From NCBI RefSeq assembly GCF_900240945.1, contig NZ_OESG01000014.1, forward strand, positions 1,656,015-1,720,014: a DNA stretch of 64,000 nucleotides, read 5' to 3'. Source of the DNA: Mycobacterium sp. 3519A (GTDB lineage: Bacteria > Actinomycetota > Actinomycetes > Mycobacteriales > Mycobacteriaceae). Every line of letters starts with the position of its first letter. The first letter of the stretch is position 1. Of the stretch, positions 27,752 to 39,403 are shown in pieces. A program made the position numbers and the translations under genes. Under the pieces are notes generated by a model. That model searched no databases. It was not told the origin of the DNA and worked only from the letters and a program-made list of their open reading frames with translations.

Positions 27752-28336
27752 GTGGATAAGGCGCTACCGAGTCGCCGCGACGAGCTGCTCGACCTCGCCG
27801 CGACGATGTTCGCCGAGCGTGGCCTGCGGGCCACCACGGTGCGCGACATCGCCGATTCGGCAGGCATCCTGTCCGGAAGTCTCTACCACCACTTCAAATC
27901 CAAGGAACAGATGGTCGAAGAGGTGCTGCGGAACTTCCTCGATTGGCTGTTCGAGCGGTATGCCGAGATCGTCGCCCGCGAGTCCGATCCGCTGGAGCGG
28001 GTGAAGGGCTTGTTCATGACCTCGTTCGAGGCGATCGAGCACCGGCACGCGCAGGTCGTCATCTACCAGGACGAGGCCAAGCGGCTGTCGTCGCTGCCGC
28101 AGTTCGAATTCGTCGAGACCCGCAATCGTGAGCAGCGCAGGATGTGGGTCGACGTGCTCAAGCAGGGCGTCGCCGAAGGGCGGTTCCGGCCCGATATCGA
28201 CGTCGACCTGGTCTACCGATTCATCCGCGACACCACTTGGGTGTCGGTCCGCTGGTATCAGCCGGGCGGGCCCCTGACGGCCGAGCAGGTCGGCCAGCAA
28301 TATCTGAGCATCGTTCTTGGCGGCATCACTACCTAG
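27752..28336 (+). CDS. kstR2: TetR-family repressor KstR2
   Basis: KstR2 represses the HIP (ring C/D) genes and is released by HIP-CoA. The 194-residue TetR protein has an N-terminal helix-turn-helix (TTVRDIADSAGILSGSLYHHFKSKEQMVEEVL, residues about 28-60) and a helical ligand domain. Start at GTG 27752, which coincides with the predicted transcription start. It is followed after 9 bases by fadA6 and is probably cotranscribed with it. All three KstR2-type boxes in the window lie in front of genes of this pathway. Homologue of Rv3557c. Confidence 0.93.
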   Translation: MDKALPSRRDELLDLAATMFAERGLRATTVRDIADSAGILSGSLYHHFKSKEQMVEEVLRNFLDWLFERYAEIVARESDPLERVKGLFMTSFEAIEHRHAQVVIYQDEAKRLSSLPQFEFVETRNREQRRMWVDVLKQGVAEGRFRPDIDVDLVYRFIRDTTWVSVRWYQPGGPLTAEQVGQQYLSIVLGGITT

Positions 28337-28345
28337 GAGAGAGAT

Positions 28346-29494
28346 ATGCCTGAGGCGTACGTCATCGAAGCTGTGCGCACCGCGGTCGGCAAGCGCAACG
28401 GGTCGTTGGCCGGCGTACATCCCGTCGACCTCGGCGCGGCGGGCTGGCGCGGGCTGTTCGACCGGGTCGACGTCGACCCCGGCGCGGTCGACGACGTGAT
28501 CGCCGGTTGCGTGGATGCCATTGGGGCGCAGGCGGGCAACATCGCCCGGCTGTCCTGGCTGGCGGCCGGTTATCCGGAGGAAGTGCCGGGCGTCACGGTG
28601 GACCGCCAGTGCGGTTCCAGTCAGCAGGCGGTGTCCTTCGGCGCGCAGGCCATCATGTCGGGCACCGCGGATCTGATCGTGGCGGGCGGCATGCAGAACA
28701 TGAGCCAGATCCCGATCAGCTCGGCGATGATCGTCGGCGAACAGTTCGGATTCACCTCTCCGACAAACGAATCCAAGAGCTGGCTGCACCGCTACGGCGA
28801 TCAGGAGATTTCGCAGTTCCGCGGTGCGGAGTTGATCGCCGAGAAGTGGGACATCTCGCGCGAGGAGATGGAGGAGTTCTCGCTGGCCAGCCATCAGCGC
28901 GCGGCCGACGCGATCCGGTCCGGATACTTCGAGAACGAGATCATCCCGGTGGACGGGTTCGTCACCGACGAGGGGCCGCGGGACACCTCACTGGAGAAGA
29001 TGGCCGGGCTGAAGACGTTGGTTGACGGTGGTCGGCTGACGGCGGCGATGGCCAGTCAGATTTCCGACGGGGCCAGCGCGGTGCTGCTGGCCAGCGAAAA
29101 GGCAGTGCAGGCTCATAATCTCAAGCCGCGTGCGCGCATTCACCACATCAGCGCGCGAGGCGCCGACCCGGTGTTCATGTTGACCGGCCCGATTCCCGCG
29201 ACCCGTTATGCGCTGGAGAAGACAGGTCTCTCGATGGACGACATCGACACTGTGGAGATCAACGAGGCGTTTGCGCCCGTCGTGATGGCGTGGATGAAGG
29301 AACTCAAGGTCGACCACGAGAAGGTCAATCCGAGCGGCGGTGCGATCGCATTGGGTCATCCGCTGGGCGCCACCGGCGCCAAGCTGTTCGCCACGATGCT
29401 GAACACTTTGGAGCGCATCGGCGGTCGCTACGGCCTGCAGACGATGTGCGAAGGCGGCGGCACCGCCAACGTCACGATCATCGAGCGGTTGTAG
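28346..29494 (+). CDS. fadA6: Thiolase of the HIP pathway (FadA6)
   Basis: A 382-residue thiolase: nucleophile C89 (DRQCGSSQQAV), NEAFAP, H338 ([11 protein letters not shown]) and C368 (TMCEGGG). FadA6 performs the final thiolytic step on the ring C/D degradation intermediates. ATG after GGAGAGAG, 9 bases downstream of kstR2. In M. tuberculosis fdxB and a small gene separate fadA6 from ipdC; here the two 3' ends lie only 5 bases apart. Confidence 0.92.
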   Translation: MPEAYVIEAVRTAVGKRNGSLAGVHPVDLGAAGWRGLFDRVDVDPGAVDDVIAGCVDAIGAQAGNIARLSWLAAGYPEEVPGVTVDRQCGSSQQAVSFGAQAIMSGTADLIVAGGMQNMSQIPISSAMIVGEQFGFTSPTNESKSWLHRYGDQEISQFRGAELIAEKWDISREEMEEFSLASHQRAADAIRSGYFENEIIPVDGFVTDEGPRDTSLEKMAGLKTLVDGGRLTAAMASQISDGASAVLLASEKAVQAHNLKPRARIHHISARGADPVFMLTGPIPATRYALEKTGLSMDDIDTVEINEAFAPVVMAWMKELKVDHEKVNPSGGAIALGHPLGATGAKLFATMLNTLERIGGRYGLQTMCEGGGTANVTIIERL

Positions 29495-29499
29495 CGAGG

Positions 29500-30561
29500 C
29501 TATTCGACGAAGGCGGCGGCGGCCTGCAGGTGTTTGACGGCGTCCGCCACGATCGTGTCGATCAGTTCGGCGCACGACGGCAGATCGTCGAGGATGCCCG
29601 CGACCTGACCCGATGCCAGCACGCCCGCGTCCGTATTGCCTTCGACCAGGCCTGCTTTCAGCAGCATCGGGGTGTTGGCCGCCATCACCACCTGCGACCA
29701 GGTCAGTTCCTTACCGTGCCGCATTTCCAGGCCATCGCTGATCATCGACCGCCACGTCATCCCCGACATCTTCTTGAACTTCTGCGCGTTGCGGACCGCG
29801 GCGCTGAACCCCCGCAGCCGCGAACCGCTTTCGAGTTTCTCGCCCAGGCCGGTGCGGAGCACCCGGTGCGGCATGCCGTCGACCCGGGTCGACACCACGG
29901 TGCCGTCGAGACCCGCCTCGAGGTACCGCCGCTTGACCGCGTCCGGCACAGTGGAATCGGAGGTCAGCAGAAAGCGCGTGCCCATCGCCACACCCGCGGC
30001 GCCGTAGGACAGCGCTGCCGCCAACCCGCGGCCGTCGAAGAAGCCACCCGCCGCCACGACCGGGATGTCCACCGCGTCGAGCACCGATGGCAGCAGCAGC
30101 GTCGTCGCGATCGGGCCGGTGTGCCCACCACCCTCGCCGCCCTGGACGATGACCGCGTCGGCGCCCCAACCGGCGACCTTCTTCGCATGCTTGGCCAGGC
30201 CGACCGACGGAATCACCACCACGCCTGCCTCTTTGAGCTTGGCGATCAGGTCCGGCTTCGGCGCCAGCGCGAACGATGCGACCTTGACGCCCTCGCGGAT
30301 CAACAGGTCGATGCGGTCGTTCGCGTCGCCTGCGTCGGCGCGGATGTTGATGCCGAACGGTTTGTCCGTGGCGGCCTTGACCTTGGTCACGGCGGTCTGC
30401 AACTCGTCCAGTGTCATGGTCGCAGACGCCAGGATGCCGAGTCCGCCTGCGTTGGACGTCGCGGACACCAGACGCGCACCCGCCACCCAACCCATCCCGG
30501 TTTGCACCACCGGATGTTCGATGCCGACGAGTTCCGTCAGCGGCGTGCGCAGTTTTGTCAT
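29500..30561 (-). CDS. ipdC: 2-nitropropane dioxygenase-like flavoenzyme IpdC
   Basis: A 353-residue nitronate-monooxygenase-fold flavoprotein: VVQTGMGWVAGARLVSA at the N-terminus, QGGEGGGHTG for FMN phosphate and VVAAGGFFDGRGLAAALSYGAAGVAMGTRF. IpdC (Rv3553) is reported to oxidise HIEC-CoA-type thioesters by inserting a double bond in ring C/D, not as a nitronate enzyme. It is last in echA20-ipdA-ipdB-ipdC; the ATG overlaps the ipdB stop (ATGA). Confidence 0.9.
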   Translation of the reverse strand: MTKLRTPLTELVGIEHPVVQTGMGWVAGARLVSATSNAGGLGILASATMTLDELQTAVTKVKAATDKPFGINIRADAGDANDRIDLLIREGVKVASFALAPKPDLIAKLKEAGVVVIPSVGLAKHAKKVAGWGADAVIVQGGEGGGHTGPIATTLLLPSVLDAVDIPVVAAGGFFDGRGLAAALSYGAAGVAMGTRFLLTSDSTVPDAVKRRYLEAGLDGTVVSTRVDGMPHRVLRTGLGEKLESGSRLRGFSAAVRNAQKFKKMSGMTWRSMISDGLEMRHGKELTWSQVVMAANTPMLLKAGLVEGNTDAGVLASGQVAGILDDLPSCAELIDTIVADAVKHLQAAAAFVE

Positions 30562-31303
30562 GTTCGTATTTCCCTGTCCCGCAGCGATTTTGGATCGATC
30601 ACGTCGCGGAGCAGCTTCAGTTCCGCTTCGGTGGGGAGCCGGGTCTGTTCGGCCGCGTCCAGGCCGTGCACCTCGAACGAGGTGTTCTCGGCCACCTGAT
30701 CGGCTTCGACGCCGGGATGCAGCGACACCGCACGCATCTGGTGCTCGGGCCCGTTGAAGTCGAAGACGCCGAGATTGCTCACCACGCGGTACACGTTGAC
30801 GAACCGGTACGCCGGATTGTCCGGATCGACCTTGTCCCAGCCGATGCCGGACACCACGTCGACGGATTCGCCGAATACCCGCTTGGAATGGTTGCCGACC
30901 CAGTAACTCGTCGCGTGGTTGATCGTGTTGCCGGGCGCACCGCGGACACCGAACATCTGCCGGGTCGGGTGCTGAAGCGGCCCGAACGCCGAAAGGTTCT
31001 GATTGCCGTAGCGGTCGATCTGGTTGGCGCCCATCACCACATGGCGACGACCCCAGGCCAGTGTCTCGAAGACGCGGCCGAACGGCATCCACCCTTCGAT
31101 CGCGCCGACGACACCGATGGCGGGGGTGTCGGCGAGCAGCCTGGCCTCACCGTCGGTGAGCAGGATGTCGGGGGAGAAGGTCAATCGGGCCAACCGCGCA
31201 CCGATCGACACCATGGTCGCCATCGGGCTGACCATGATCTCGCCTGCGTCGCGAAACAGTTCCGCACATGCGACAGCGCAGATTTCGGCTCGGGTCGTCG
31301 ACA

Positions 31304-31304
<1 letters not shown>
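30558..31304 (-). CDS. ipdB: COCHEA-CoA hydrolase beta subunit
   Basis: IpdAB opens the last ring by hydrolysing COCHEA-CoA. This 248-residue subunit has the fold of class I CoA-transferase beta subunits (SPDILLTDGEARLLAD, VVMGANQIDRYGNQN, GAPGNTINHATSYW, HPGVEADQVAENTSF). CoA-transferases need a catalytic Glu in the beta subunit, which IpdAB enzymes do without because they are hydrolases. ATG 31304 chosen; a GTG one codon upstream overlaps the ipdA stop. Homologue of Rv3552. Confidence 0.9.
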
Positions 31305-32168
<864 letters not shown>

Positions 32169-32179
<11 letters not shown>

Positions 32180-32930
32180 TCTTGCCCTTTGTCGTGCCCG
32201 CGAACGCGTCGCGGTGTTCGTCGGCGACACCTGCCAGGTTCAGCTCGAACGTAAACCCTTGTTCCATACGGTAACTCGAGTTCACCTTCTGCACGTCGAT
32301 CAGGTTCAGCGCCTCCTTGGCGGCGCGAATGACGCGGGTGTCCTTGGCGGCGATGTCGCGGGCGACCCGCAGCGCCGCCTCGTCCAACTCGGCGCGGGGC
32401 ACCACCTCGTGCACGGACCCGAAGTGGTGCAGCGTCTCGGCGTCGACCGTGGCCGCGGTGAAGAACAGTCTGCGCATCATGTGCTGGGGCACCAGGCGCG
32501 ACAGGTGTGTCGCCGCTCCCAGCGCGCCGCGCTCCACCTCCGGAAGTCCGAATGTGGCGTCGTCGGAGGCGACGATCACGTCGGCGTTGCCGACCAGGCC
32601 GATGCCGCCGCCGACGCAGAACCCGTTGACGGCCGCGACCACCGGCACTGCGCACTCGTATACCGCGCGGAAGGCCGCGAAGCAGCCCCGGTTGGCGTCG
32701 ATGAGCGCGGTGAAGCCCTCGGTGTTCTGCATCTCCTTGATGTCGACGCCTGCGTTGAAGCCCCGACCCTCCGCACGGAGGATCACGACGTGGGTCGCGG
32801 GGTCCTCGCCGGCCTTGGTGATCGTGTCGGCGAGTTCGAACCAACCGCGCGATGGGATCGCGTTGACCGGCGGGTAGTCGACGGTGACCGAGACGATGCC
32901 CGGTTCGGTGAGCGTGGAGGTGATCGGCAT
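32169..32930 (-). CDS. echA20: Crotonase-family ring-D hydrolase EchA20
   Basis: A 253-residue enoyl-CoA hydratase superfamily member: GFNAGVDIKEMQ for CoA and the first oxyanion amide, FCVGGGIGLVGNADVIVASDDATFGLPEVERGA for the second. EchA20 hydrolytically opens ring D of a HIP-derived beta-diketone CoA ester rather than hydrating an enoyl-CoA. First gene of the echA20-ipdA-ipdB-ipdC operon, behind a KstR2 operator shared with the divergent SDR pair. Homologue of Rv3550. Confidence 0.9.
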
Positions 32931-32956
32931 TGCACTTCCTGGGGTGTCGGTACCTA

Positions 32957-32970
32957 AGCAAGCACTTGCT
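32957..32970. promoter_or_regulatory. KstR2 operator between echA20 and the SDR pair
   Basis: AGCAAGCACTTGCT fits AnCAAGnnCTTGnT and is close to a full palindrome. TACGCT at 32974-32979, 6 bases before the GTG at 32986, is the likely -10 of a leaderless transcript, the same layout as at fadE30 and kstR2. Confidence 0.9.
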
Positions 32971-32985
32971 TGGTACGCTAGCACA

Positions 32986-33756
32986 GTGACCGACGCCGCA
33001 GACATCAACCTCGGGCTCAAGGACAGAGTGGTCCTGGTGACCGGTGGGGTCCGCGGCGTCGGCGCCGGAATCAGTGCCGTCTTCGCCGATCAGGGCGCCA
33101 CGGTGGTGACGTGTGCACGGCGCGCGGTCGACGGGTTGCCGTACGAATTCCACTCCTGCGACGTCCGTGACGACGACGCCGTCGCGGCGATGATCGCGAC
33201 GATCGCCGAGAAGCACGGCCGACTCGATGTCGTGGTCAACAACGCCGGGGGATCGCCGTACGTGCTCACCGCGGACGCGAGCGCGAAGTTCAACCGCAAG
33301 ATCGTCGAACTCAACCTGCTCGGTCCGCTGTCGGTGGCCCAGCACGCGAACGCGGTGATGCAGACGCAGGACGGCGGCGGGTCGATCGTCAACGTCTCCA
33401 GCGTCAGCGGCCGCAGGCCCACCCCGGGCACCGCGCCCTACGGCGCCGCCAAGGCCGGTGTCGAAAGTCTCACCAGCACACTGGCTGTCGAGTGGGCGCC
33501 CAAAGTCAGGGTCAACTCGGTCGTGGTCGGCATGGTGGAGACCGAACAGTCGGAACTCTTCTACGGCGACGAGGAGTCGATCGCGGCGATTTCCAAGAAC
33601 GTGCCGCTCGGCAGGCTCGCCACACCTGCCGACGTCGGTTGGGCTGCAGCGTTTCTCGCCTCGGACGCGGCGTCGTACATCAGCGGTGCCAGCCTCGAGG
33701 TGCACGGCGGCGGCGAGCCGCCGCACTACCTGGCCACAACGAACGCAATCAAGTAA
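32986..33756 (+). CDS. Short-chain dehydrogenase (Rv3549c-like)
   Basis: A 256-residue SDR: TGGVRGVGAGI for NAD(P), VVNNAGG, a catalytic Ser in NVSSVSGRRP and the pair in APYGAAKAG; ending YISGASLEVHGGGEPPHY. It is under a KstR2 operator and followed by a second SDR 13 bases on, so it belongs to ring C/D degradation, but its substrate has not been clearly established in M. tuberculosis either. GTG start coincides with the predicted transcription start. Confidence 0.88.
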   Translation: MTDAADINLGLKDRVVLVTGGVRGVGAGISAVFADQGATVVTCARRAVDGLPYEFHSCDVRDDDAVAAMIATIAEKHGRLDVVVNNAGGSPYVLTADASAKFNRKIVELNLLGPLSVAQHANAVMQTQDGGGSIVNVSSVSGRRPTPGTAPYGAAKAGVESLTSTLAVEWAPKVRVNSVVVGMVETEQSELFYGDEESIAAISKNVPLGRLATPADVGWAAAFLASDAASYISGASLEVHGGGEPPHYLATTNAIK

Positions 33757-33769
33757 GGAGACACCGAAT

Positions 33770-34675
33770 ATGGGTTTGCTCGACGGCCGGGTGGTCATCG
33801 TGACGGGCGCCGGCGGCGGCATCGGGCGTGCGCACGCGCTCGCGTTCGCCGCGGAAGGCGCACGGGTGGTGGTCAACGACATCGGTGTCGGCCTCGACGG
33901 TTCACCCGCGGGCGGCGGCAGCGCAGCGCAGGGTGTCGTCGACGAGATCACCGCCGCCGGTGGGGAAGCCGTCACCAGCGGGGCGAACGTCGCCGACTGG
34001 CAGCAGGCCGAAGGTCTGATCCAGACCGCGGTCGAGCGCTTCGGCGGGTTGGACGTGCTGGTCAACAATGCGGGCATCGTCCGCGACCGGATGTTCGCCA
34101 ACACCAGCGAAGAAGAGTTCGACGCCGTCATCGCGGTGCACCTCAAGGGCCACTTCGCGACGATGCGCCACGCCGCGGCGTACTGGCGCGCTCAGTCGAA
34201 AGCGGGCAACCCGGTCGACGCCAGGATCATCAACACCAGTTCCGGGGCGGGCCTGCAAGGCAGTGTGGGACAGGCGAATTACAGTGCCGCCAAGGCGGGT
34301 ATCGCGGCCATGACGCTGGTGGCCGCCGCGGAGATGGGGCGCTACGGCGTCACCGTCAACGCGATCGCGCCGTCCGCGCGCACCCGAATGACCGAGACCG
34401 TCTTCGCCGAGATGATGGCGACGCAGGACAACGACTTCGACGCCATGGCACCGGAAAACATCTCCCCGCTTGTGGTTTGGCTGGGCAGTGTCGAGTCCCG
34501 TGACGTGACGGGCAGGATGTTCGAGGTCGAGGGCGGCATCGTCCGGGTGGCCGAGGGCTGGGCGCACGGGCCTCAGGCCGACAAGGGCGCCCGCTGGGAT
34601 CCCGCCGAACTCGGTCCGGTGATCAAGGACCTGCTGGCCAAGGCCCGCCCGCCGGTTCCGGTTTACGGCGCCTAG
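33770..34675 (+). CDS. Short-chain dehydrogenase, HSD17B4-like (Rv3548c-like)
   Basis: A 301-residue SDR whose N-terminal TGAGGGIGRAHALAFAAEGARVVVNDIG and length resemble the dehydrogenase domain of peroxisomal multifunctional enzyme 2 (HSD17B4). Catalytic region NTSSGAGLQGSVGQANYSAAKAG. Such enzymes oxidise 3-hydroxyacyl-CoA thioesters, so it may be a beta-oxidation dehydrogenase for steroid-derived CoA esters. Good AAGGAG site before ATG. Its stop is directly adjacent to the convergent phosphatase gene. Confidence 0.88.
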   Translation: MGLLDGRVVIVTGAGGGIGRAHALAFAAEGARVVVNDIGVGLDGSPAGGGSAAQGVVDEITAAGGEAVTSGANVADWQQAEGLIQTAVERFGGLDVLVNNAGIVRDRMFANTSEEEFDAVIAVHLKGHFATMRHAAAYWRAQSKAGNPVDARIINTSSGAGLQGSVGQANYSAAKAGIAAMTLVAAAEMGRYGVTVNAIAPSARTRMTETVFAEMMATQDNDFDAMAPENISPLVVWLGSVESRDVTGRMFEVEGGIVRVAEGWAHGPQADKGARWDPAELGPVIKDLLAKARPPVPVYGA

Positions 34676-35878
34676 TTACGCGGCCTTCTTCTCCTCGCCG
34701 GTGTTGTCGGTGTCGCTTTCGGTGGTGTCGGCCTTCGGCTCAATGGTTGTCACGGACTTCTCGGTGTCGTCCTCGAGTCCTTCCGAGTCAACCGTCTTGG
34801 GTGCCTTTGCGGCGGTCTCACCCGGTTCGAACTTGTTGCCGCTCTTGAGCTTCGTGGTCTCAGTGGGCTTCTTAACGGTCTTCTTGGCGGTCTTCTTCGC
34901 CGATGTCGTGGTCTCCTGCGTGTCCGCGGCGACGGACTCGGCGGCGGACTTTTCAGCAGGGGCCGCACTTCTCAGGGAACCGACGACATCGTTGACGACT
35001 TCGGGGACGAAGCCGACGACCTTCGTGGCGACGTCGACGACGCCGTCTCGAACAGCCTTGGCAAGTCGCGCCACATCACCCGAGGCGAACGCCTGCCCGA
35101 TGCGATAGAGCGCGGTCTGCGGCGCGGTGACGACATTACGGACGTCGACGAACAGCTTCGTCGGCAACGACGGTTCTTCGGCGACCTCGATGCCATCCCA
35201 ATTCTCAAGCGTCCAACCGTCTTCCGGATTGCCGGTGATCACCACGACGTCGATGTTGTCCAACGGATGGCTGAGCAGCAGCCCCAGATCGGGATTGTCG
35301 ACGTTCATCATCGTCCAGAACATGATCGTCGCCCCGTGCGAGAACAACACCGCGTTGCGGTCACCACTGTCGTAGATCTTCTGCACGGCGTCGTCCACCC
35401 TGGCGTCGAACGCATTGCCGTCGGTCGACCCGAGCACCGGCACGAACCTCGCGCCGAGCGTCCACGCGGCCGGGCCCAACACGTAGCCGATGCGGCCGAG
35501 CCCAGAATCCTCCGACTGGCCCTCGAAAACCCCGGCGTCGATTTCCCGTAGCCCGGGCAGGACCGTGACCGGCATGTTCAACTCGGTGGCGAGGGGCTGC
35601 GCCGTCTCCTGCGTTCTGATCATCGACGAGGCATAGACGCCGTCGTAGCCGTTGCCTTTGAGCACATCGGCAATGTCGACCGCCTGCTGCTGACCTTTCG
35701 GGGTCAAATGTGGGCCGGGCACCGACGTGTTGATCACGCCCGCTTCATTGGCCTCCGATTCCCCGTGCCGGACGAACGTCAGCGTCATCGCTTCCGCGGC
35801 CCATGCGGGCAGCGCGGTCGCGAGCATCAGCACGATCGTGGCGACGACGGTCGTGGTGATGGAAGACAGGCGGCGCAT
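34676..35878 (-). CDS. Exported histidine phosphatase with lysine/acidic low-complexity tail
   Basis: A 400-residue protein with a signal peptide (residues 1-27, ending AWA-AEA), a phosphoglycerate-mutase-like domain with the catalytic RHGESEAN at about residue 37, SMIRTQETA, an acid-donor Glu in LREIDAGVFEG and the second His in LFSHGATIM. From about residue 300 it becomes low complexity (TTSAKKTAKKTVKKPTE, then many Asp/Glu/Thr). It should work outside the cytoplasm, possibly held to the envelope by the charged tail. Substrate unknown. Not part of the M. tuberculosis order. Confidence 0.82.
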   Translation of the reverse strand: MRRLSSITTTVVATIVLMLATALPAWAAEAMTLTFVRHGESEANEAGVINTSVPGPHLTPKGQQQAVDIADVLKGNGYDGVYASSMIRTQETAQPLATELNMPVTVLPGLREIDAGVFEGQSEDSGLGRIGYVLGPAAWTLGARFVPVLGSTDGNAFDARVDDAVQKIYDSGDRNAVLFSHGATIMFWTMMNVDNPDLGLLLSHPLDNIDVVVITGNPEDGWTLENWDGIEVAEEPSLPTKLFVDVRNVVTAPQTALYRIGQAFASGDVARLAKAVRDGVVDVATKVVGFVPEVVNDVVGSLRSAAPAEKSAAESVAADTQETTTSAKKTAKKTVKKPTETTKLKSGNKFEPGETAAKAPKTVDSEGLEDDTEKSVTTIEPKADTTESDTDNTGEEKKAA

Positions 35879-36079
35879 CGATCACTCCCTCTGCATGCCG
35901 GTGAGCGCGCTCACCGTACAAGACGCTCAAGGCCGGAAGTAGACAGTTCGACAAATCTGCCAATCGCAATCGGAGCGCCCCGGTCGGCTCATCATGGACA
36001 GACGGCACAGCAACGGTATGTGCTCTAACGGGCGCAATCTTGTTGCTAGTGGCCGGTTGTGGCGGCCAACGCTGGGGTA

Positions 36080-36523
36080 TCACGGCTCGCAGATCACCAG
36101 CGGAATCACCCGGTCAGCCGCCTCCCGATAGCCGCGATACGGCGGGTACATCTTGATCAGCCTCGGCCAATAGTGTTGTCGCTCTGCGTCGGTGGCGTCG
36201 CGGGCGACGAGATAGAGGTGCTCATCGCGGATCTGCACATGCACTTTGGGATTTGACTCGAGGTTGCGGTACCACCCCGGATGCTCGTCGCGGCCTCCGA
36301 ACGACGCAGGCAGCACCACACGGTCGCCGTCGCGCAGATACAGCGTCGGGGTGGTGCGCGCAGCACCTGTCTTACGGCCTGTCGTCGTGATCAGCGCGGC
36401 GGGGAACCACAGCAGTTTGGCGCCCAGCCGACCGTTGGTGCGTCGATAGACCCAGATATGGGTGCGTGCGAAGTACTTCATCGCCAGCACCAGAGGTCGC
36501 GAGTTGCGGATCGTGCCTGCCAT
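36080..36523 (-). CDS. Ddn-like F420-dependent oxidoreductase (paralogue)
   Basis: A 147-residue protein of the deazaflavin-dependent nitroreductase family: MKYFARTHIWVYRRTNGRLG, LITTTGRKTGAARTTPTLYLRDGDRVVLPAS for F420 phosphate binding, PGWYRNLESNPKVHVQI and the ending DRVIPLVICEP. It is a diverged paralogue of the gene at 37284-37736 and lies two genes downstream in the same direction. Such proteins reduce quinones or other acceptors with F420H2 near the membrane. ATG 36523 chosen as it gives the usual length. Confidence 0.85.
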   Translation of the reverse strand: MAGTIRNSRPLVLAMKYFARTHIWVYRRTNGRLGAKLLWFPAALITTTGRKTGAARTTPTLYLRDGDRVVLPASFGGRDEHPGWYRNLESNPKVHVQIRDEHLYLVARDATDAERQHYWPRLIKMYPPYRGYREAADRVIPLVICEP

Positions 36524-36558
36524 ACCCCGCGGGTTTGCCGCAACGGGGAATCGGCAAA

Positions 36559-37745
<1,187 letters not shown>

Positions 37746-38119
37746 CTAGGACGTCAGGAAGGGGCGAACGACCGCCCTGATGTGGTGGATGGTGCCGTCT
37801 TCGGCGGGAATGACGAATGTCTCGTCGATATGCGCGCCAACCCGCCTGCCCCCGATCGACGGTTTGGTCACCAGATCGAACCTGGCCCGCACGACATCTC
37901 CCTCGACGGTGAAATCGGGAACACTGGTAGAACGGATCACCCGGTACTGCGGACCGCCATTCAGACTGCGGCGCAAGTGATCTCCCGAGAATCCCGTCTT
38001 CACCCCGAATTCGATCCTGGTACAGCCGGGCGCGAACGGAACCTTGTCGGCGTCGTGGCTCACCAGCGCATCGATGTAAGCCTGTGCGGCCGCGATCCGT
38101 TCGGCGTCCGACGTAGACA

Positions 38120-38120
<1 letters not shown>
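37746..38120 (-). CDS. NTF2/SnoaL-like protein
   Basis: A 124-residue protein with the cone-shaped NTF2-like pattern: N-terminal helix (SDAERIAAAQAYIDALVSHDADKVPFAPGCTRIEFG), curved sheet and a C-terminal HIRAVVRPFL. GTG start overlaps the fadA5 TAG, so it is translated with fadA5. In the steroid field this fold includes ketosteroid isomerase, but the Tyr/Asp catalytic set cannot be confirmed here. It could bind a steroid CoA ester or do an isomerisation; unproven. Confidence 0.7.
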
Positions 38121-39292
<1,172 letters not shown>

Positions 39293-39293
39293 C

Positions 39294-39307
39294 TAGAACA
39301 CGTTTCA
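39294..39307. promoter_or_regulatory. KstR operator upstream of fadA5
   Basis: TAGAACACGTTTCA fits TnnAACnnGTTnnA. It overlaps by two bases the TAGCCT -10-like element (39290-39295, minus strand) that lies 6 bases before the fadA5 ATG. Confidence 0.88.
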
Positions 39308-39372
39308 TTAGTCTGACAAGCGAGGATGGCGACCTGCCTTTTATCTGCGGTGGAGGCATGTTTTACTGGCAC

Positions 39373-39386
39373 TAGAACACGTTGCA
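39373..39386. promoter_or_regulatory. KstR operator upstream of cyp125
   Basis: TAGAACACGTTGCA fits TnnAACnnGTTnnA and ends 17 bases before the cyp125 ATG. Between them lies a GAGGAGAG ribosome site. The intergenic region thus has one KstR box per divergent promoter. Confidence 0.88.
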
Positions 39387-39403
39387 ATTGAGGAGAGCTT
39401 TAT

